Source: UA16 sp905478895 (lineage in GTDB: Bacteria; Bacteroidota; Bacteroidia; Flavobacteriales_D; Sanyastnellaceae). From it: 64,000 nucleotides of DNA. The translations under genes were made by a program, and so were the position numbers. This document shows positions 31,947-40,115 of this stretch, in pieces. The stretch lies in assembly GCA_943788495.1 (NCBI GenBank), contig CALSQO010000001.1, positions 1,302,001-1,366,000 on the forward strand. Reading direction: 5' to 3'. Each line of letters starts with the position of its first letter. Position 1 is the first letter of the stretch. A model generated the notes under the pieces. It searched no databases, had not been told where the DNA came from, and saw only the letters and a list, made by a program, of their open reading frames with translations.

Positions 31947-33032
31947 TCACTGCTGGTCGTAATCAATCTCAAAAGGTCCTTCACCCTTCAGTTTGGCCTG
32001 ACAGGTCAAGACAAAGCCCGCCTCCGTCTCAGAAGCCTCAAGGGCGTAGTTTACATCCATTTCAGCTTCGCCCTTGGTCATCTTCGCACGGCACGTGCAG
32101 CACACCCCGCCCAAGCAGCTGTAGGGTGCATCGAGTCCCGCATCCAGCGCAGCATCAATGATGGATTTACTCTCAGGAACTTGAACGACCGTTGTAATTC
32201 CATCCAAGACGATGGCCAATTCGTTTCCGTCGGCAGCTGTGGCATTTGATGCAGCAGAAACCTGAGATTTCTCCTCAGAATTAGGTGCGCTTGACGTGAA
32301 GAGCTCAAACTTAACTCGATTCTCCGCCATGCCCGATTCCTCCAATGCAGCCTTACAACCCCAAATCATCTCCTCGGGACCGCATAAAAACGCGGCATCC
32401 ATATCATGCGCATTCACCCATCGACTAGCCAGGATTGCCGCACATTTCGCTTGGTCCAGTCGACCGTTGAAAAGCGCAATGTCCTGGGGCTCCCGGGTCA
32501 TGATGTTGAACAAACGAAAACGATCCAAGTGTTGGTCCTTGAGCTCTTGCAATTTTTCACGAAAAATGATGGCGTTCGTTTCTCGATTGACATAAAACAA
32601 CGTGAAGGTGCTACCCGGCTCATTTCTGAGGACTTCTTGAATTTGACTCAAGACAGGTGTAATCCCCGAACCTGCCGCGAATGCCAAAAAATTCCGCTGG
32701 GAGTTGGGCTCAATTTCCAACGTAAACGTTCCATTCGGCACCATTGACTCAAGCGTGTCTCCTTCCTCAAGGTCTCCATTCGCCCAGGTGCTGAATTTTC
32801 CTTGTTCTACGCGTTTTACAGCAACCCGCAATTCCGAATCGCTCGGCGCACTGCACAAAGAATAGCTTCTCCGCACTTCTTCGCCCCCAATCTGTGTTTT
32901 CAAAGTGAGGTATTGACCCGCTTTAAAATCAAACGATGGTGCATTCCCGTTCTCGGGTTCAAAAGCAATGGAAACGCAGTCTTCCGTTTCCTTTCGTATG
33001 TTTTTGACCCGAAGTTTATGGAATTGATTCAT
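31947..33032 (-). CDS. paaE: Phenylacetyl-CoA epoxidase reductase subunit PaaE
   Basis: 361 aa. FAD-binding ferredoxin-reductase domain (RRSYSLCSAP), NAD(P)-binding domain (FAAGSGITPVLSQIQEVL, FLCGPEEMIWGCK) and a C-terminal plant-type 2Fe-2S ferredoxin with C-x4-C-x2-C (YSCLGGVCCTCRAK) and a last Cys in VLTCQA. It feeds electrons from NADPH to the PaaABC oxygenase. In many genomes paaE is the last gene of paaABCDE; here it is on the other strand, divergent from paaA. Its own -7 box TATTTTTG lies 4 nt before the ATG. Confidence 0.95.
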   Translation of the reverse strand: MNQFHKLRVKNIRKETEDCVSIAFEPENGNAPSFDFKAGQYLTLKTQIGGEEVRRSYSLCSAPSDSELRVAVKRVEQGKFSTWANGDLEEGDTLESMVPNGTFTLEIEPNSQRNFLAFAAGSGITPVLSQIQEVLRNEPGSTFTLFYVNRETNAIIFREKLQELKDQHLDRFRLFNIMTREPQDIALFNGRLDQAKCAAILASRWVNAHDMDAAFLCGPEEMIWGCKAALEESGMAENRVKFELFTSSAPNSEEKSQVSAASNATAADGNELAIVLDGITTVVQVPESKSIIDAALDAGLDAPYSCLGGVCCTCRAKMTKGEAEMDVNYALEASETEAGFVLTCQAKLKGEGPFEIDYDQQ

Positions 33033-33036
33033 GGCG

Positions 33037-33044
33037 CAAAAATA
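33037..33044 (-). promoter_or_regulatory. -7 box (TATTTTTG) of paaE
   Basis: A perfect TAnnTTTG on the minus strand, ending 4 nt before the paaE ATG at 33032. It shares the 78-bp paaE-paaA intergenic region with the paaA -7 box. Confidence 0.62.
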
Positions 33045-33085
33045 GAAGAGTTTATTGTCTTAAAACCATTGGGAGCCCCGATTGT

Positions 33086-33093
33086 TATCTTTG
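33086..33093 (+). promoter_or_regulatory. -7 box (TATCTTTG) of paaABCD
   Basis: A perfect TAnnTTTG, 17 nt before the paaA ATG at 33111. It supports this ATG over in-frame starts further upstream that lie inside paaE. Confidence 0.6.
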
Positions 33094-33110
33094 CACCAAT
33101 ACTGCTCGCA

Positions 33111-34067
33111 ATGACTCAAGCTATGGATCTCAACGCACGCTTTGAAGCGTACATCGCCGCCGATCAAAAAATCGAAGCGAAGGACTGGATGCCCGATGCC
33201 TATCGGAAGACGTTGATCCGACAGATCAGCCAACACGCGCACAGCGAAATTGTTGGAATGCTCCCCGAAGGCAATTGGATCACGCGAGCCCCTAGCCTCA
33301 AACGCAAAGCCATTTTGTTGGCAAAGGTGCAAGACGAAGCAGGACATGGGCTCTACCTCTATTCCGCTGCCGAAACACTGGGTGCCAACCGCGATGATTT
33401 ACTGGATGCGTTGCACGAAGGCAAAGCCAAATACTCGAGCATTTTCAACTATCCCACGCTTACTTGGGCGGACATGGGGGCCGTTGGCTGGCTGGTCGAT
33501 GGCGCAGCCATCATGAATCAAGTCCCTTTGTGCAAATGCAGTTACGGCCCCTATGCACGCGCCATGGTCCGAGTTTGCAAAGAAGAGAGTTTCCACCAGC
33601 GCCAAGGATTTCAAATCATGGTCAACTTGTCCGAAGGAACCGAAGCGCAAAAAGAAATGGCCCAAGATGCATTGAATCGCTGGTGGTGGCCATCCTTGAT
33701 GATGTTTGGCCCGAGCGATGGCGATTCAACCCACTCTGCTCGTTCCATGAAATGGAAAATCAAACGTTTCAGCAATGACGAGTTGCGGCAGCGATTTGTC
33801 GACATGACCGTCCCCCAAGCCGAGCTTCTGGGACTGACCGTTCCAGATTCCGACCTCAAGTGGAATGAAGAAACGGGGCATTACGAATTTGGAGCAATTG
33901 ACTGGAGTGAATTTGAAAACGTGATCGCCGGAAATGGTCCGTGCAACAAAGAGCGATTGGAGGCGCGAAAAAACGCACATGAAAATGGCGCTTGGGTGCG
34001 CGAGGCGGCAGCTGCCCATGCAGCAAAAGAAGCCAAGCGCAAATCCAACCAAATCAACGCGGCATGA
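33111..34067 (+). CDS. paaA: Phenylacetyl-CoA epoxidase catalytic subunit PaaA
   Basis: 318 aa from ATG 33111. Ferritin-like di-iron protein: ligand motifs KVQDEAGHGLYLY and CKEESFHQRQG (two E-x2-H), with MLPEGNWITRAPSLKRK and RWWWPSLMMFGPSDGDS typical of PaaA. With PaaC as structural partner it epoxidises the ring of phenylacetyl-CoA in the aerobic hybrid pathway. It has ATGA coupling to paaB. Confidence 0.96.
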   Translation: MTQAMDLNARFEAYIAADQKIEAKDWMPDAYRKTLIRQISQHAHSEIVGMLPEGNWITRAPSLKRKAILLAKVQDEAGHGLYLYSAAETLGANRDDLLDALHEGKAKYSSIFNYPTLTWADMGAVGWLVDGAAIMNQVPLCKCSYGPYARAMVRVCKEESFHQRQGFQIMVNLSEGTEAQKEMAQDALNRWWWPSLMMFGPSDGDSTHSARSMKWKIKRFSNDELRQRFVDMTVPQAELLGLTVPDSDLKWNEETGHYEFGAIDWSEFENVIAGNGPCNKERLEARKNAHENGAWVREAAAAHAAKEAKRKSNQINAA

Positions 34068-34357
34068 GCAGAAAACATGGAGATTGGCCTTTGTGGGAAG
34101 TGTTTATTCGCAGCCGACAAGGATTGAGCCACAAACACGTTGGCAGCTTGCATGCCGCGGATGAAGCCATGGCCCTTGAAAATGCGCGAGATGTCTATAC
34201 CCGGCGCATGGAAGGATTGAGCATTTGGGTGGTCCCTGCGTCCGCCATAACGGCCTCATCGCCGACAGAAAAAGATGTAATGTTCGACCCCGCCAACGAC
34301 AAAGTATACCGGCACCCTACGTTTTACAAGTTGCCGGATGAAATCAAAAACATGTAA
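34064..34357 (+). CDS. paaB: Phenylacetyl-CoA epoxidase subunit PaaB
   Basis: 97 aa from ATG 34064, overlapping the paaA stop (ATGA). PaaB signature WPLWEVFIRSRQGLSHKHVGSLHAADEAMALENARDVYTRR, and a C-terminal KVYRHPTFYKLPDEIKNM. Small subunit that bridges or regulates the PaaAC core. Confidence 0.94.
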   Translation: MSRKHGDWPLWEVFIRSRQGLSHKHVGSLHAADEAMALENARDVYTRRMEGLSIWVVPASAITASSPTEKDVMFDPANDKVYRHPTFYKLPDEIKNM

Positions 34358-34361
34358 TGCC

Positions 34362-35117
34362 ATGGAGGGCAATAATTCTCCTTGGTTACTCTGGCTGGCG
34401 GACGATGCACTCATTTTGGGGCAACGCCTGTCAGAATGGTGCGGACATGGTCCTGTCCTTGAAGAAGACATTGCCTTGTCCAATGTGGCGCTGGATCTAA
34501 TAGGCCAAGCCCGCGCCTTGCTCACGCTCGCAGGTCAGCGGGAAGGCCAAAGCAGAGATGAGGATCAACTGGCATTTTTCCGAACCGATCGTGCGTTCCG
34601 GAATTTATTGCTCGTGGAACTTCCAAACGGTGATTTTGGGGACACCATCGCACGCCAATTCCTGTTTGATCAATTCTCATTGCTTCGCTATGAGGCGCTG
34701 GCCCAGCAAACGATTGACTTGGAACTTGCTGCCATTGCTACGAAAGCGATTAAAGAGGTGCGGTACCATGCCGCACATTCGGCCAAATGGATTGTACGAT
34801 TGGGGGATGGAACCGACGAAAGTAAGGTCCGCATCCAGGCCAGCATCAACCGGCTTTGGGAATACACCGGCGAATTTTTCATGGACTACGGAATGGATTC
34901 GCAATGGGCGGACACAGGCATCTTACCGCCACTGGCCTCCTTCGAAAAGAGTTGGCTTAAGGCGGTTCAAGACGTTCTTGCTGAGGCAACCTTGGAACCA
35001 CCTTCCGCCGACTGGATGCAAAAAGGAGGCCGCATAGGAGAACACACGGAACACCTCAGTTTCTTGCTGGCCGAAATGCAAGTCTTGCCGCGCACGTATC
35101 CTGGCGCGCAATGGTAA
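34362..35117 (+). CDS. paaC: Phenylacetyl-CoA epoxidase structural subunit PaaC
   Basis: 251 aa from ATG 34362, four nt after the paaB stop (an in-frame ATG at 34338 lies inside paaB and is less likely). PaaC landmarks: LADDALILGQRLSEWCGHGPVLEEDIALSNVALDLIGQAR, EDQLAFFRT, KEVRYHAAHSAKWIVRLGDGT. It is a ferritin-like helical bundle that pairs with PaaA but does not itself bind the catalytic irons. The last 7 nt overlap paaD. Confidence 0.94.
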   Translation: MEGNNSPWLLWLADDALILGQRLSEWCGHGPVLEEDIALSNVALDLIGQARALLTLAGQREGQSRDEDQLAFFRTDRAFRNLLLVELPNGDFGDTIARQFLFDQFSLLRYEALAQQTIDLELAAIATKAIKEVRYHAAHSAKWIVRLGDGTDESKVRIQASINRLWEYTGEFFMDYGMDSQWADTGILPPLASFEKSWLKAVQDVLAEATLEPPSADWMQKGGRIGEHTEHLSFLLAEMQVLPRTYPGAQW

Positions 35118-35599
35118 ATGATGTGCTAACGCGAATCGAGAAACGCTTGCATAGCGTGATGGACCCAGAACTTCCCTTTCTAACCGTTATGGAATTGGGC
35201 ATGATTCGTGGAATCGTTATGGAGAGCGACACCATAATCATTGAATTGACACCGACCTACACCGGTTGCCCGGCGACCGATGCCATTAAAGAGGATTTGC
35301 AAGAGGCAGCAGAAGAAATATACACCAATGTTTCGGTTCGATTGGTAATGTCCCCTGCATGGACGACCGATTGGATCAGCGCTTCCACTCGAAAAAAAAT
35401 GGCCCAACATGGAGTCGCGCCACCAGAGGGCCAAAGTGCAGACAAGGCTTTTCTATTAGGGGATGAACGCATTGTGCCCTGCCCAAGATGCAAAACCACA
35501 AACACGAAACTTGTTTCCCCATTCGGTTCCACAGCGTGCAAAGCGCACTTCAGCTGCCTGGATTGCCTGGAGCCCTTTGATCATTTCAAGTGCATTTGA
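35111..35599 (+). CDS. paaD: Phenylacetyl-CoA epoxidase maturation protein PaaD
   Basis: 162 aa. DUF59/MIP18-like domain (DPELPFLTVMELGMIRG, PTYTGCPATDAIKEDL), then a C-terminal cysteine cluster (CPRCKTTNTKLVSPFGSTAC and FSCLDCLEPF) that could bind zinc or an Fe-S cluster. It is thought to act in metallocluster assembly for the PaaABCE complex. It overlaps paaC by 7 nt. Confidence 0.94.
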   Translation: MVNDVLTRIEKRLHSVMDPELPFLTVMELGMIRGIVMESDTIIIELTPTYTGCPATDAIKEDLQEAAEEIYTNVSVRLVMSPAWTTDWISASTRKKMAQHGVAPPEGQSADKAFLLGDERIVPCPRCKTTNTKLVSPFGSTACKAHFSCLDCLEPFDHFKCI

Positions 35600-35626
35600 A
35601 ACCTGAGTGCGTTGTTTCGCGTACGA

Positions 35627-36100
35627 ATGCCCATGCAAGCATTGTCATTTCTCCTTTATCCTTTTCACAAGGTAAACCGAACGTTTCAGACCATTTTCCT
35701 GCACCTGCGTCCCACCTGGATCGAATGGGCTCATGGTGGGGTTGACCCGATTTTCCAGCGTGCCTTGGATACCTGTGTGCCGTTGACGATGGAGCACAAT
35801 TTTGCGATCATAGCGACGATAAAGGAACCTAAAAATTTCGCGGACAGCTTCCTCAATTACCTGGTTCTACTCACCCAATTGCGGACGCGTCGATTGGTGC
35901 GATTCACACAATACCATTCCGACGAGTTAAACAAAGGACACAAACGGTCTTTGAAGAAAATTTACAAGCACATCGGGATGATCCAGTCGCTGCGATCGAA
36001 TGCACTGGCCTACAATCCTTCTCGACCCAAACGCGGTCAAGCGGATTCGCCCAAAAATCAAGCAACTATTGCGATGGCAGACTTGCACCAGGCTGCCTGA
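35627..36100 (+). CDS. Hypothetical protein downstream of paaD
   Basis: 157 aa if started at ATG 35627 (35633 is also possible). I do not recognise it. It has LRPTWIEWAHGGVDPIFQRALDTCVP and a basic C-terminal third (HKRSLKKIYKHIG, NPSRPKRGQ), and no signal peptide or clear membrane segment. It starts 28 nt after paaD and may share its transcript. No competing ORF of similar size exists on the other strand, which supports coding, but I cannot exclude a chance ORF. Confidence 0.5.
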   Translation: MPMQALSFLLYPFHKVNRTFQTIFLHLRPTWIEWAHGGVDPIFQRALDTCVPLTMEHNFAIIATIKEPKNFADSFLNYLVLLTQLRTRRLVRFTQYHSDELNKGHKRSLKKIYKHIGMIQSLRSNALAYNPSRPKRGQADSPKNQATIAMADLHQAA

Positions 36101-36101
36101 A

Positions 36102-37868
36102 TCAATCTTGATCGGCCTGTCCCATCTGCATGCGATTCAAATCGCGGTAAACTCCTGAGGCTTCAATAAGTTCGTCGTGTACACCTTGCTGCACGAGGCG
36201 TCCTTCTTCAAGAACAAAAATCGCGTCGGCATCACGTATGGTGCTCAATCGATGAGCGACAATGAGCGATGTTCGTCCTTCTGTGATGCGCTCGGTTGCC
36301 CGTTGAATCAACAATTCGCTTTCGGAGTCAATGCTCGAAGTGGCCTCATCCAATACCAAAATTTTAGGAGAAGCAAGGTATGCGCGCATGAAAGCGATCA
36401 ACTGCCTCTGCCCCACGGACAAAATTGCTCCGCGTTCCCTCACATTTTGCTTCCACCCCTCTGGCAATCGCGCTATGAACTCATCAGCGCCTACCACTTT
36501 TGCGGCCGCATCCAAATCAGATTGCGAGTAGCCCTCCTTGTACATGGTCACATTATTGATGAGGTCATCGGAAAAAAGGAAAACATCTTGCAAAACCACG
36601 CCCACTTGGCTCCTCAAAGCACGCAGTGGAATGGTTGAGATGTCTTCTCCATCAATTCGGATGGTGCCTTTTTGATGCGCGTAAAAACGGGTCAGAAGGT
36701 TTATGATGGTGGATTTCCCAGCACCCGTTGCTCCGACAAAAGCAATTTTTTGACCCGCCTCTATTCGAAATGAAACATCCTGCAACACCCATTGCTCACC
36801 TTCATACGCAAACCAGACATTTTCAAATTCAATTTCGCCACGAAAAGCGTAGGACAAATCACTTGCAGGGTCCTCCATGCCTTCATCTTTGGCCAACAGT
36901 TTGAATACGCGATCTGAATTGACAATGCCCATTTGCAGGACATTGAACCGATCCGCCAATTGACGGATTGGACGGTAAAGCATAAAAACATACAGGATGA
37001 ACTGCAAGAGGATGCCCAAGGTCATGCGCTCCGCTAAAACATCCTGCATTCCCCACCAAAGCAAAATCGCTACGCTGGTCGCGGAAAGAAGTTCGACCAG
37101 CGGGAAGAAGACACTAAATGCCCAGATGGACCGAATATTGGCGTCACGGTGTGAGGCATTGATTTTCGCAAACTCCCTGGCCTCCCGTTTCTCACGTCCA
37201 AACGCCTGAACAATGTGCATGCCCGTGACATGCTCTTGCACAAACTCATTCATTCGAGACACCTCATTTCGAACATCAATGAATGCCTTTTTGATGACCT
37301 TTTGAAAAATACGTGTCGCAAACAACAAAACAGGGATGGGGGCAAGAACCAAAAGCGTCAATTGCCAATCCACCCAAACCATCGTTCCAATGACCACGAA
37401 AAGTGCCAGTATATCTCCAATGGCATTCAAGATTCCATTGGAAAAGACATTGGCAATTCCGTCAATATCACTGACATGTCGGGTGACCAGCGTCCCCACT
37501 GGCGTCTTGTCGAAATACCGCAAGCGAAACTTCGCCACATGTTCGAACAACTTGGATCGCAAATCCAAGCTCACACTTTGCGCCACCCAATTTGCCATGT
37601 ATGTGACGCGAAATTGGAGCAATGCTTCAAAAATGAGCAAGCCAACAACGGCGCAGAATATCTGTAGTAAATATGCATGGTCGCCAGCCGGTATGGCGTC
37701 ATCGACCGCAATCCGAATCAAAGCGGGCCGTATCCAAACCATTCCAGAAAGGAGCAACACCAATCCACCCGTGACCGCAAAGCGAACCCGGTACGGTTGC
37801 ACCTGCTTGATGATTCGCTTCAGCGTGGCTGCATCAAATACCTTTCCGGCGACGGCCTCCTTGGTCAT
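36102..37868 (-). CDS. ABC transporter, fused permease and ATPase (MsbA-like exporter)
   Basis: 588 aa from ATG 37868, which overlaps the truA stop as ATGA. It has six hydrophobic helices in residues ~25-310, then a nucleotide-binding domain with Walker A FVGATGAGKSTIINLL, signature LSVGQRQLIAFMRAYL (LSxGQ) and Walker B ILVLDEATSSID. It is a half-transporter exporter that works as a dimer. Candidates are lipids or drugs; nothing in the neighbourhood fixes the substrate. Confidence 0.92.
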   Translation of the reverse strand: MTKEAVAGKVFDAATLKRIIKQVQPYRVRFAVTGGLVLLLSGMVWIRPALIRIAVDDAIPAGDHAYLLQIFCAVVGLLIFEALLQFRVTYMANWVAQSVSLDLRSKLFEHVAKFRLRYFDKTPVGTLVTRHVSDIDGIANVFSNGILNAIGDILALFVVIGTMVWVDWQLTLLVLAPIPVLLFATRIFQKVIKKAFIDVRNEVSRMNEFVQEHVTGMHIVQAFGREKREAREFAKINASHRDANIRSIWAFSVFFPLVELLSATSVAILLWWGMQDVLAERMTLGILLQFILYVFMLYRPIRQLADRFNVLQMGIVNSDRVFKLLAKDEGMEDPASDLSYAFRGEIEFENVWFAYEGEQWVLQDVSFRIEAGQKIAFVGATGAGKSTIINLLTRFYAHQKGTIRIDGEDISTIPLRALRSQVGVVLQDVFLFSDDLINNVTMYKEGYSQSDLDAAAKVVGADEFIARLPEGWKQNVRERGAILSVGQRQLIAFMRAYLASPKILVLDEATSSIDSESELLIQRATERITEGRTSLIVAHRLSTIRDADAIFVLEEGRLVQQGVHDELIEASGVYRDLNRMQMGQADQD

Positions 37869-38671
37869 TTTCCATTTGCTTCCTGGCCCCATTTTCCATG
37901 CCATGGCACGAAGTCTGGATAAACCACCCGATTTAAATACAGACCATCTGCTGGGGCTGATGAGCCCGCTTGACTGCGGTCCTTACTGGCTAGAACAGCC
38001 GTCAAGTCCTCAGGTTCGATTCTTCCCTGGCCGATTTCCAACAACGTACCAACCATGGCTCGAACCATGTTTCGAAGGAACCGGTCAGCGCTGACTTCAT
38101 ACATCCATCGGCCTCCACCATCCGAAGAAACAATCCGCGATTCACGCACATCGCAAATCGTGGTTTTTTGTTCAGCTCCTGACTTGCAAAACGCTGCAAA
38201 GTCTGCTTTCTGAATCAATAGCGGTGCGGCTTCTTGCATCCTTTCAAAATCAACATTCCGCATGATGCGCGCTGAACGATTCACCAAGAAAGGATCCTTG
38301 GCGGTGTGCATGTGGTAGACATATCCCCTTTCGGTCGCATCAAATCGCACGTGAGCTTTGGCGTGAACCGGGGAAATCCGGTGAATAGCGATGGCCTTGG
38401 GCAACATGCCATTCAATTTCCAAACCGCTTCATTCCAATCCTTGAATCGTTTGATTCGTGGCGCCTCTTCGGGCCAATCCGAATGGGCAACAAAATAGGA
38501 AGCATGAACACCCGCATCGGTTCGACCGCATCCCATAACAGCCATCGTTGTACCCGTGAAAAGGGAAAGCGCTCGCTCCAATTCTTCTTGGACGGTATTT
38601 CCATTAGGCTGGCGCTGCCAGCCGTGGTAGGCGTTGCCATCAAAAGACAATTCAATGTAAACGCGCATCAT
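37865..38671 (-). CDS. truA: tRNA pseudouridine(38-40) synthase TruA
   Basis: 268 aa. Catalytic Asp in MGCGRTDAGVHASYF; N-terminal ELSFDGNAYHGWQRQPNGNTVQEELERAL; C-terminal FLRNMVRAMVGTLLEIGQGRI. It isomerises uridines 38-40 in the tRNA anticodon stem. It lies 17 nt downstream of the oxoamine synthase and is coupled to the ABC exporter. Confidence 0.96.
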   Translation of the reverse strand: MMRVYIELSFDGNAYHGWQRQPNGNTVQEELERALSLFTGTTMAVMGCGRTDAGVHASYFVAHSDWPEEAPRIKRFKDWNEAVWKLNGMLPKAIAIHRISPVHAKAHVRFDATERGYVYHMHTAKDPFLVNRSARIMRNVDFERMQEAAPLLIQKADFAAFCKSGAEQKTTICDVRESRIVSSDGGGRWMYEVSADRFLRNMVRAMVGTLLEIGQGRIEPEDLTAVLASKDRSQAGSSAPADGLYLNRVVYPDFVPWHGKWGQEANGK

Positions 38672-38688
38672 TCAGAACGTGAGCCGCA

Positions 38689-39933
38689 TTAGGCCCAAGA
38701 GGCAATCTTCTCGCTCTTGTAATCGCCCGCAAACAACTTATCCTTCACTTTGTTGAAGGTCTCAATCGTATACGCGACGTCCTCCAATGTATGCACAGCT
38801 GTTGGTATCAAACGCAGCATGATGGTATCCTTGGGTACTACTGGGTACACCACAATGGAACAGAAAATGCCATAGTTTTCGCGCAAATCCAATGTCAAAT
38901 TAGTGGCTTCCCCCAGACCGCCAGCTAAGAACACAGGTGTGACACATGAATTTGTTACTCCGATATTAAAACCGTTTGCCTTGAGGCCTGACTGAAGGGC
39001 ATTGGCTACCGTCCAAAGACGCTCTTTGTGCTCGGGCTGGGTGCGAAGCATCTCCAAGCGTTTCTGAGCACCAATCACGATTGGCATTGGCAGGGACTTG
39101 GCGAAGGTTTGCGATCGCATGTTGTAGCGCAAGAAGTCAATTACGTCTTCATCACCGGCGACAAAAGCCCCAACGGTGGCCATGGCTTTGGCGAAGGTGC
39201 CGAAATAAACGTCAATTTGGTCTTGGACACCTTGGGCATCACCTGCGCCTCTTCCACTGTCCCCGATGGTTCCAAATCCATGCGCATCATCCACAAACAG
39301 TCGGAAACCATAGGATTCTTTGTAAGCGCAAATCTCTTTCAATTTGCCTTGGTCGCCCGCCATCCCGAATACTCCCTCCGTGACGACCAATATGCCGCCG
39401 CCTGACTGGTCACAAATGGCTTTAGCTCGGTCCAATTGCTTGACAAAGGAATCCATATCGTTGTGCTGATAGACGAAGCGCTTTCCCTGGTGCAAACGCA
39501 CACCGTCCACCATACACGCATGGGACTCGGAGTCATACACGATGACATCGTGCCGGCTCACCAATGCCTCAATGGCGGATTGACACCCTTGATACCCATA
39601 ATTCAATAGGAATGCGTCCTGCTTTTGCATGAAATCAGCAAGCTGATTTTCAAGAAGCTCATGCTGCGATGTCTGTCCTGACATCATGCGCGCACCCATC
39701 GGATAACCCATTCCCCAATTGGCCGAGGCCTCGGCGTCAACCTTCCGCACATCCGGGTGATTGGCCAATCCAAGGTAGTTGTTCACGGACCAAACCAAAA
39801 CGTCTTTGCCGCGAAAGGTCATTTGGTTGGAAATCTCACCCTCCAGCTTCGGGAATGTAAAGTATCCGTGGCTCTCACGTGCGTGTTGGCCAAGTGGTCC
39901 ACGGTCGTTGCGAATGCGATCAAAAATATCCAA
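38689..39933 (-). CDS. Alpha-oxoamine synthase (serine palmitoyltransferase / capnine synthase-like)
   Basis: 414 aa fold-type I PLP enzyme of the AONS/KBL/SPT family. Motifs: SVNNYLGLANHPDV, MGARMMSGQTSQHELLE, VDDAHGFGTIGDSG, and the PLP lysine in FGTFAKAMATVGAF. The last matches serine palmitoyltransferase-type enzymes better than KBL or BioF. In Bacteroidota such enzymes condense serine with an acyl thioester for sphingolipids, or cysteate for the sulfonolipid capnine; sequence alone does not separate these. No acyl-carrier or sulfonate genes are nearby. A -7 box lies 22 nt upstream, with a perfect palindrome beyond it. Confidence 0.82.
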   Translation of the reverse strand: MDIFDRIRNDRGPLGQHARESHGYFTFPKLEGEISNQMTFRGKDVLVWSVNNYLGLANHPDVRKVDAEASANWGMGYPMGARMMSGQTSQHELLENQLADFMQKQDAFLLNYGYQGCQSAIEALVSRHDVIVYDSESHACMVDGVRLHQGKRFVYQHNDMDSFVKQLDRAKAICDQSGGGILVVTEGVFGMAGDQGKLKEICAYKESYGFRLFVDDAHGFGTIGDSGRGAGDAQGVQDQIDVYFGTFAKAMATVGAFVAGDEDVIDFLRYNMRSQTFAKSLPMPIVIGAQKRLEMLRTQPEHKERLWTVANALQSGLKANGFNIGVTNSCVTPVFLAGGLGEATNLTLDLRENYGIFCSIVVYPVVPKDTIMLRLIPTAVHTLEDVAYTIETFNKVKDKLFAGDYKSEKIASWA

Positions 39934-39955
39934 GGCGATAGGTTTAAATAAGCGA

Positions 39956-39963
39956 CAAACTTA
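39956..39963 (-). promoter_or_regulatory. -7 box (TAAGTTTG) of the oxoamine synthase gene
   Basis: A perfect TAnnTTTG on the minus strand, leaving a leader of about 15-20 nt before the ATG at 39933. Confidence 0.6.
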
Positions 39964-39965
39964 CC

Positions 39966-39990
39966 ATCTAAGGCGTATTAAACCTTAGAT
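39966..39990. promoter_or_regulatory. 8-bp inverted repeat (ATCTAAGG-N9-CCTTAGAT), candidate operator
   Basis: Perfect palindromic arms at 39966-39973 and 39983-39990, two bases upstream of the oxoamine synthase -7 box, where the -33 region would be. The arm spacing (17 bp centre to centre) suits a dimeric regulator. There is no T-run, so it does not look like a terminator. Confidence 0.55.
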
Positions 39991-40099
39991 TTCAAAGGAG
40001 ACTTCTCCGAAATTTTCCATCATTCACGATTTTGAGGCCAAAAACAGGAAAGTTTTGCCAAAATAAACGGGGCTTCTTGCTGAGCTATGCAAAGCCAAT

Positions 40100-40107
40100 T
40101 ACCTTCG
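40100..40107 (+). promoter_or_regulatory. -7 box (TACCTTCG) of the bamD operon
   Basis: TACCTTCG with a TTG about 20 nt upstream as a plausible -33 element. It ends 8 nt before the ATG at 40116 and supports that start over the in-frame ATG at 40032. Confidence 0.58.
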
Positions 40108-40115
40108 CCCCCACG

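Noticed and set aside
35612..35626. TTG at 35612 as start of the hypothetical protein after paaD
   Set aside because: Two ATG codons follow at 35627 and 35633; there is no feature favouring the TTG.
37961..38692. Several plus-strand ORFs over truA and the ABC exporter
   Set aside because: They lie opposite clear truA and ABC coding sequence and show no family motifs.
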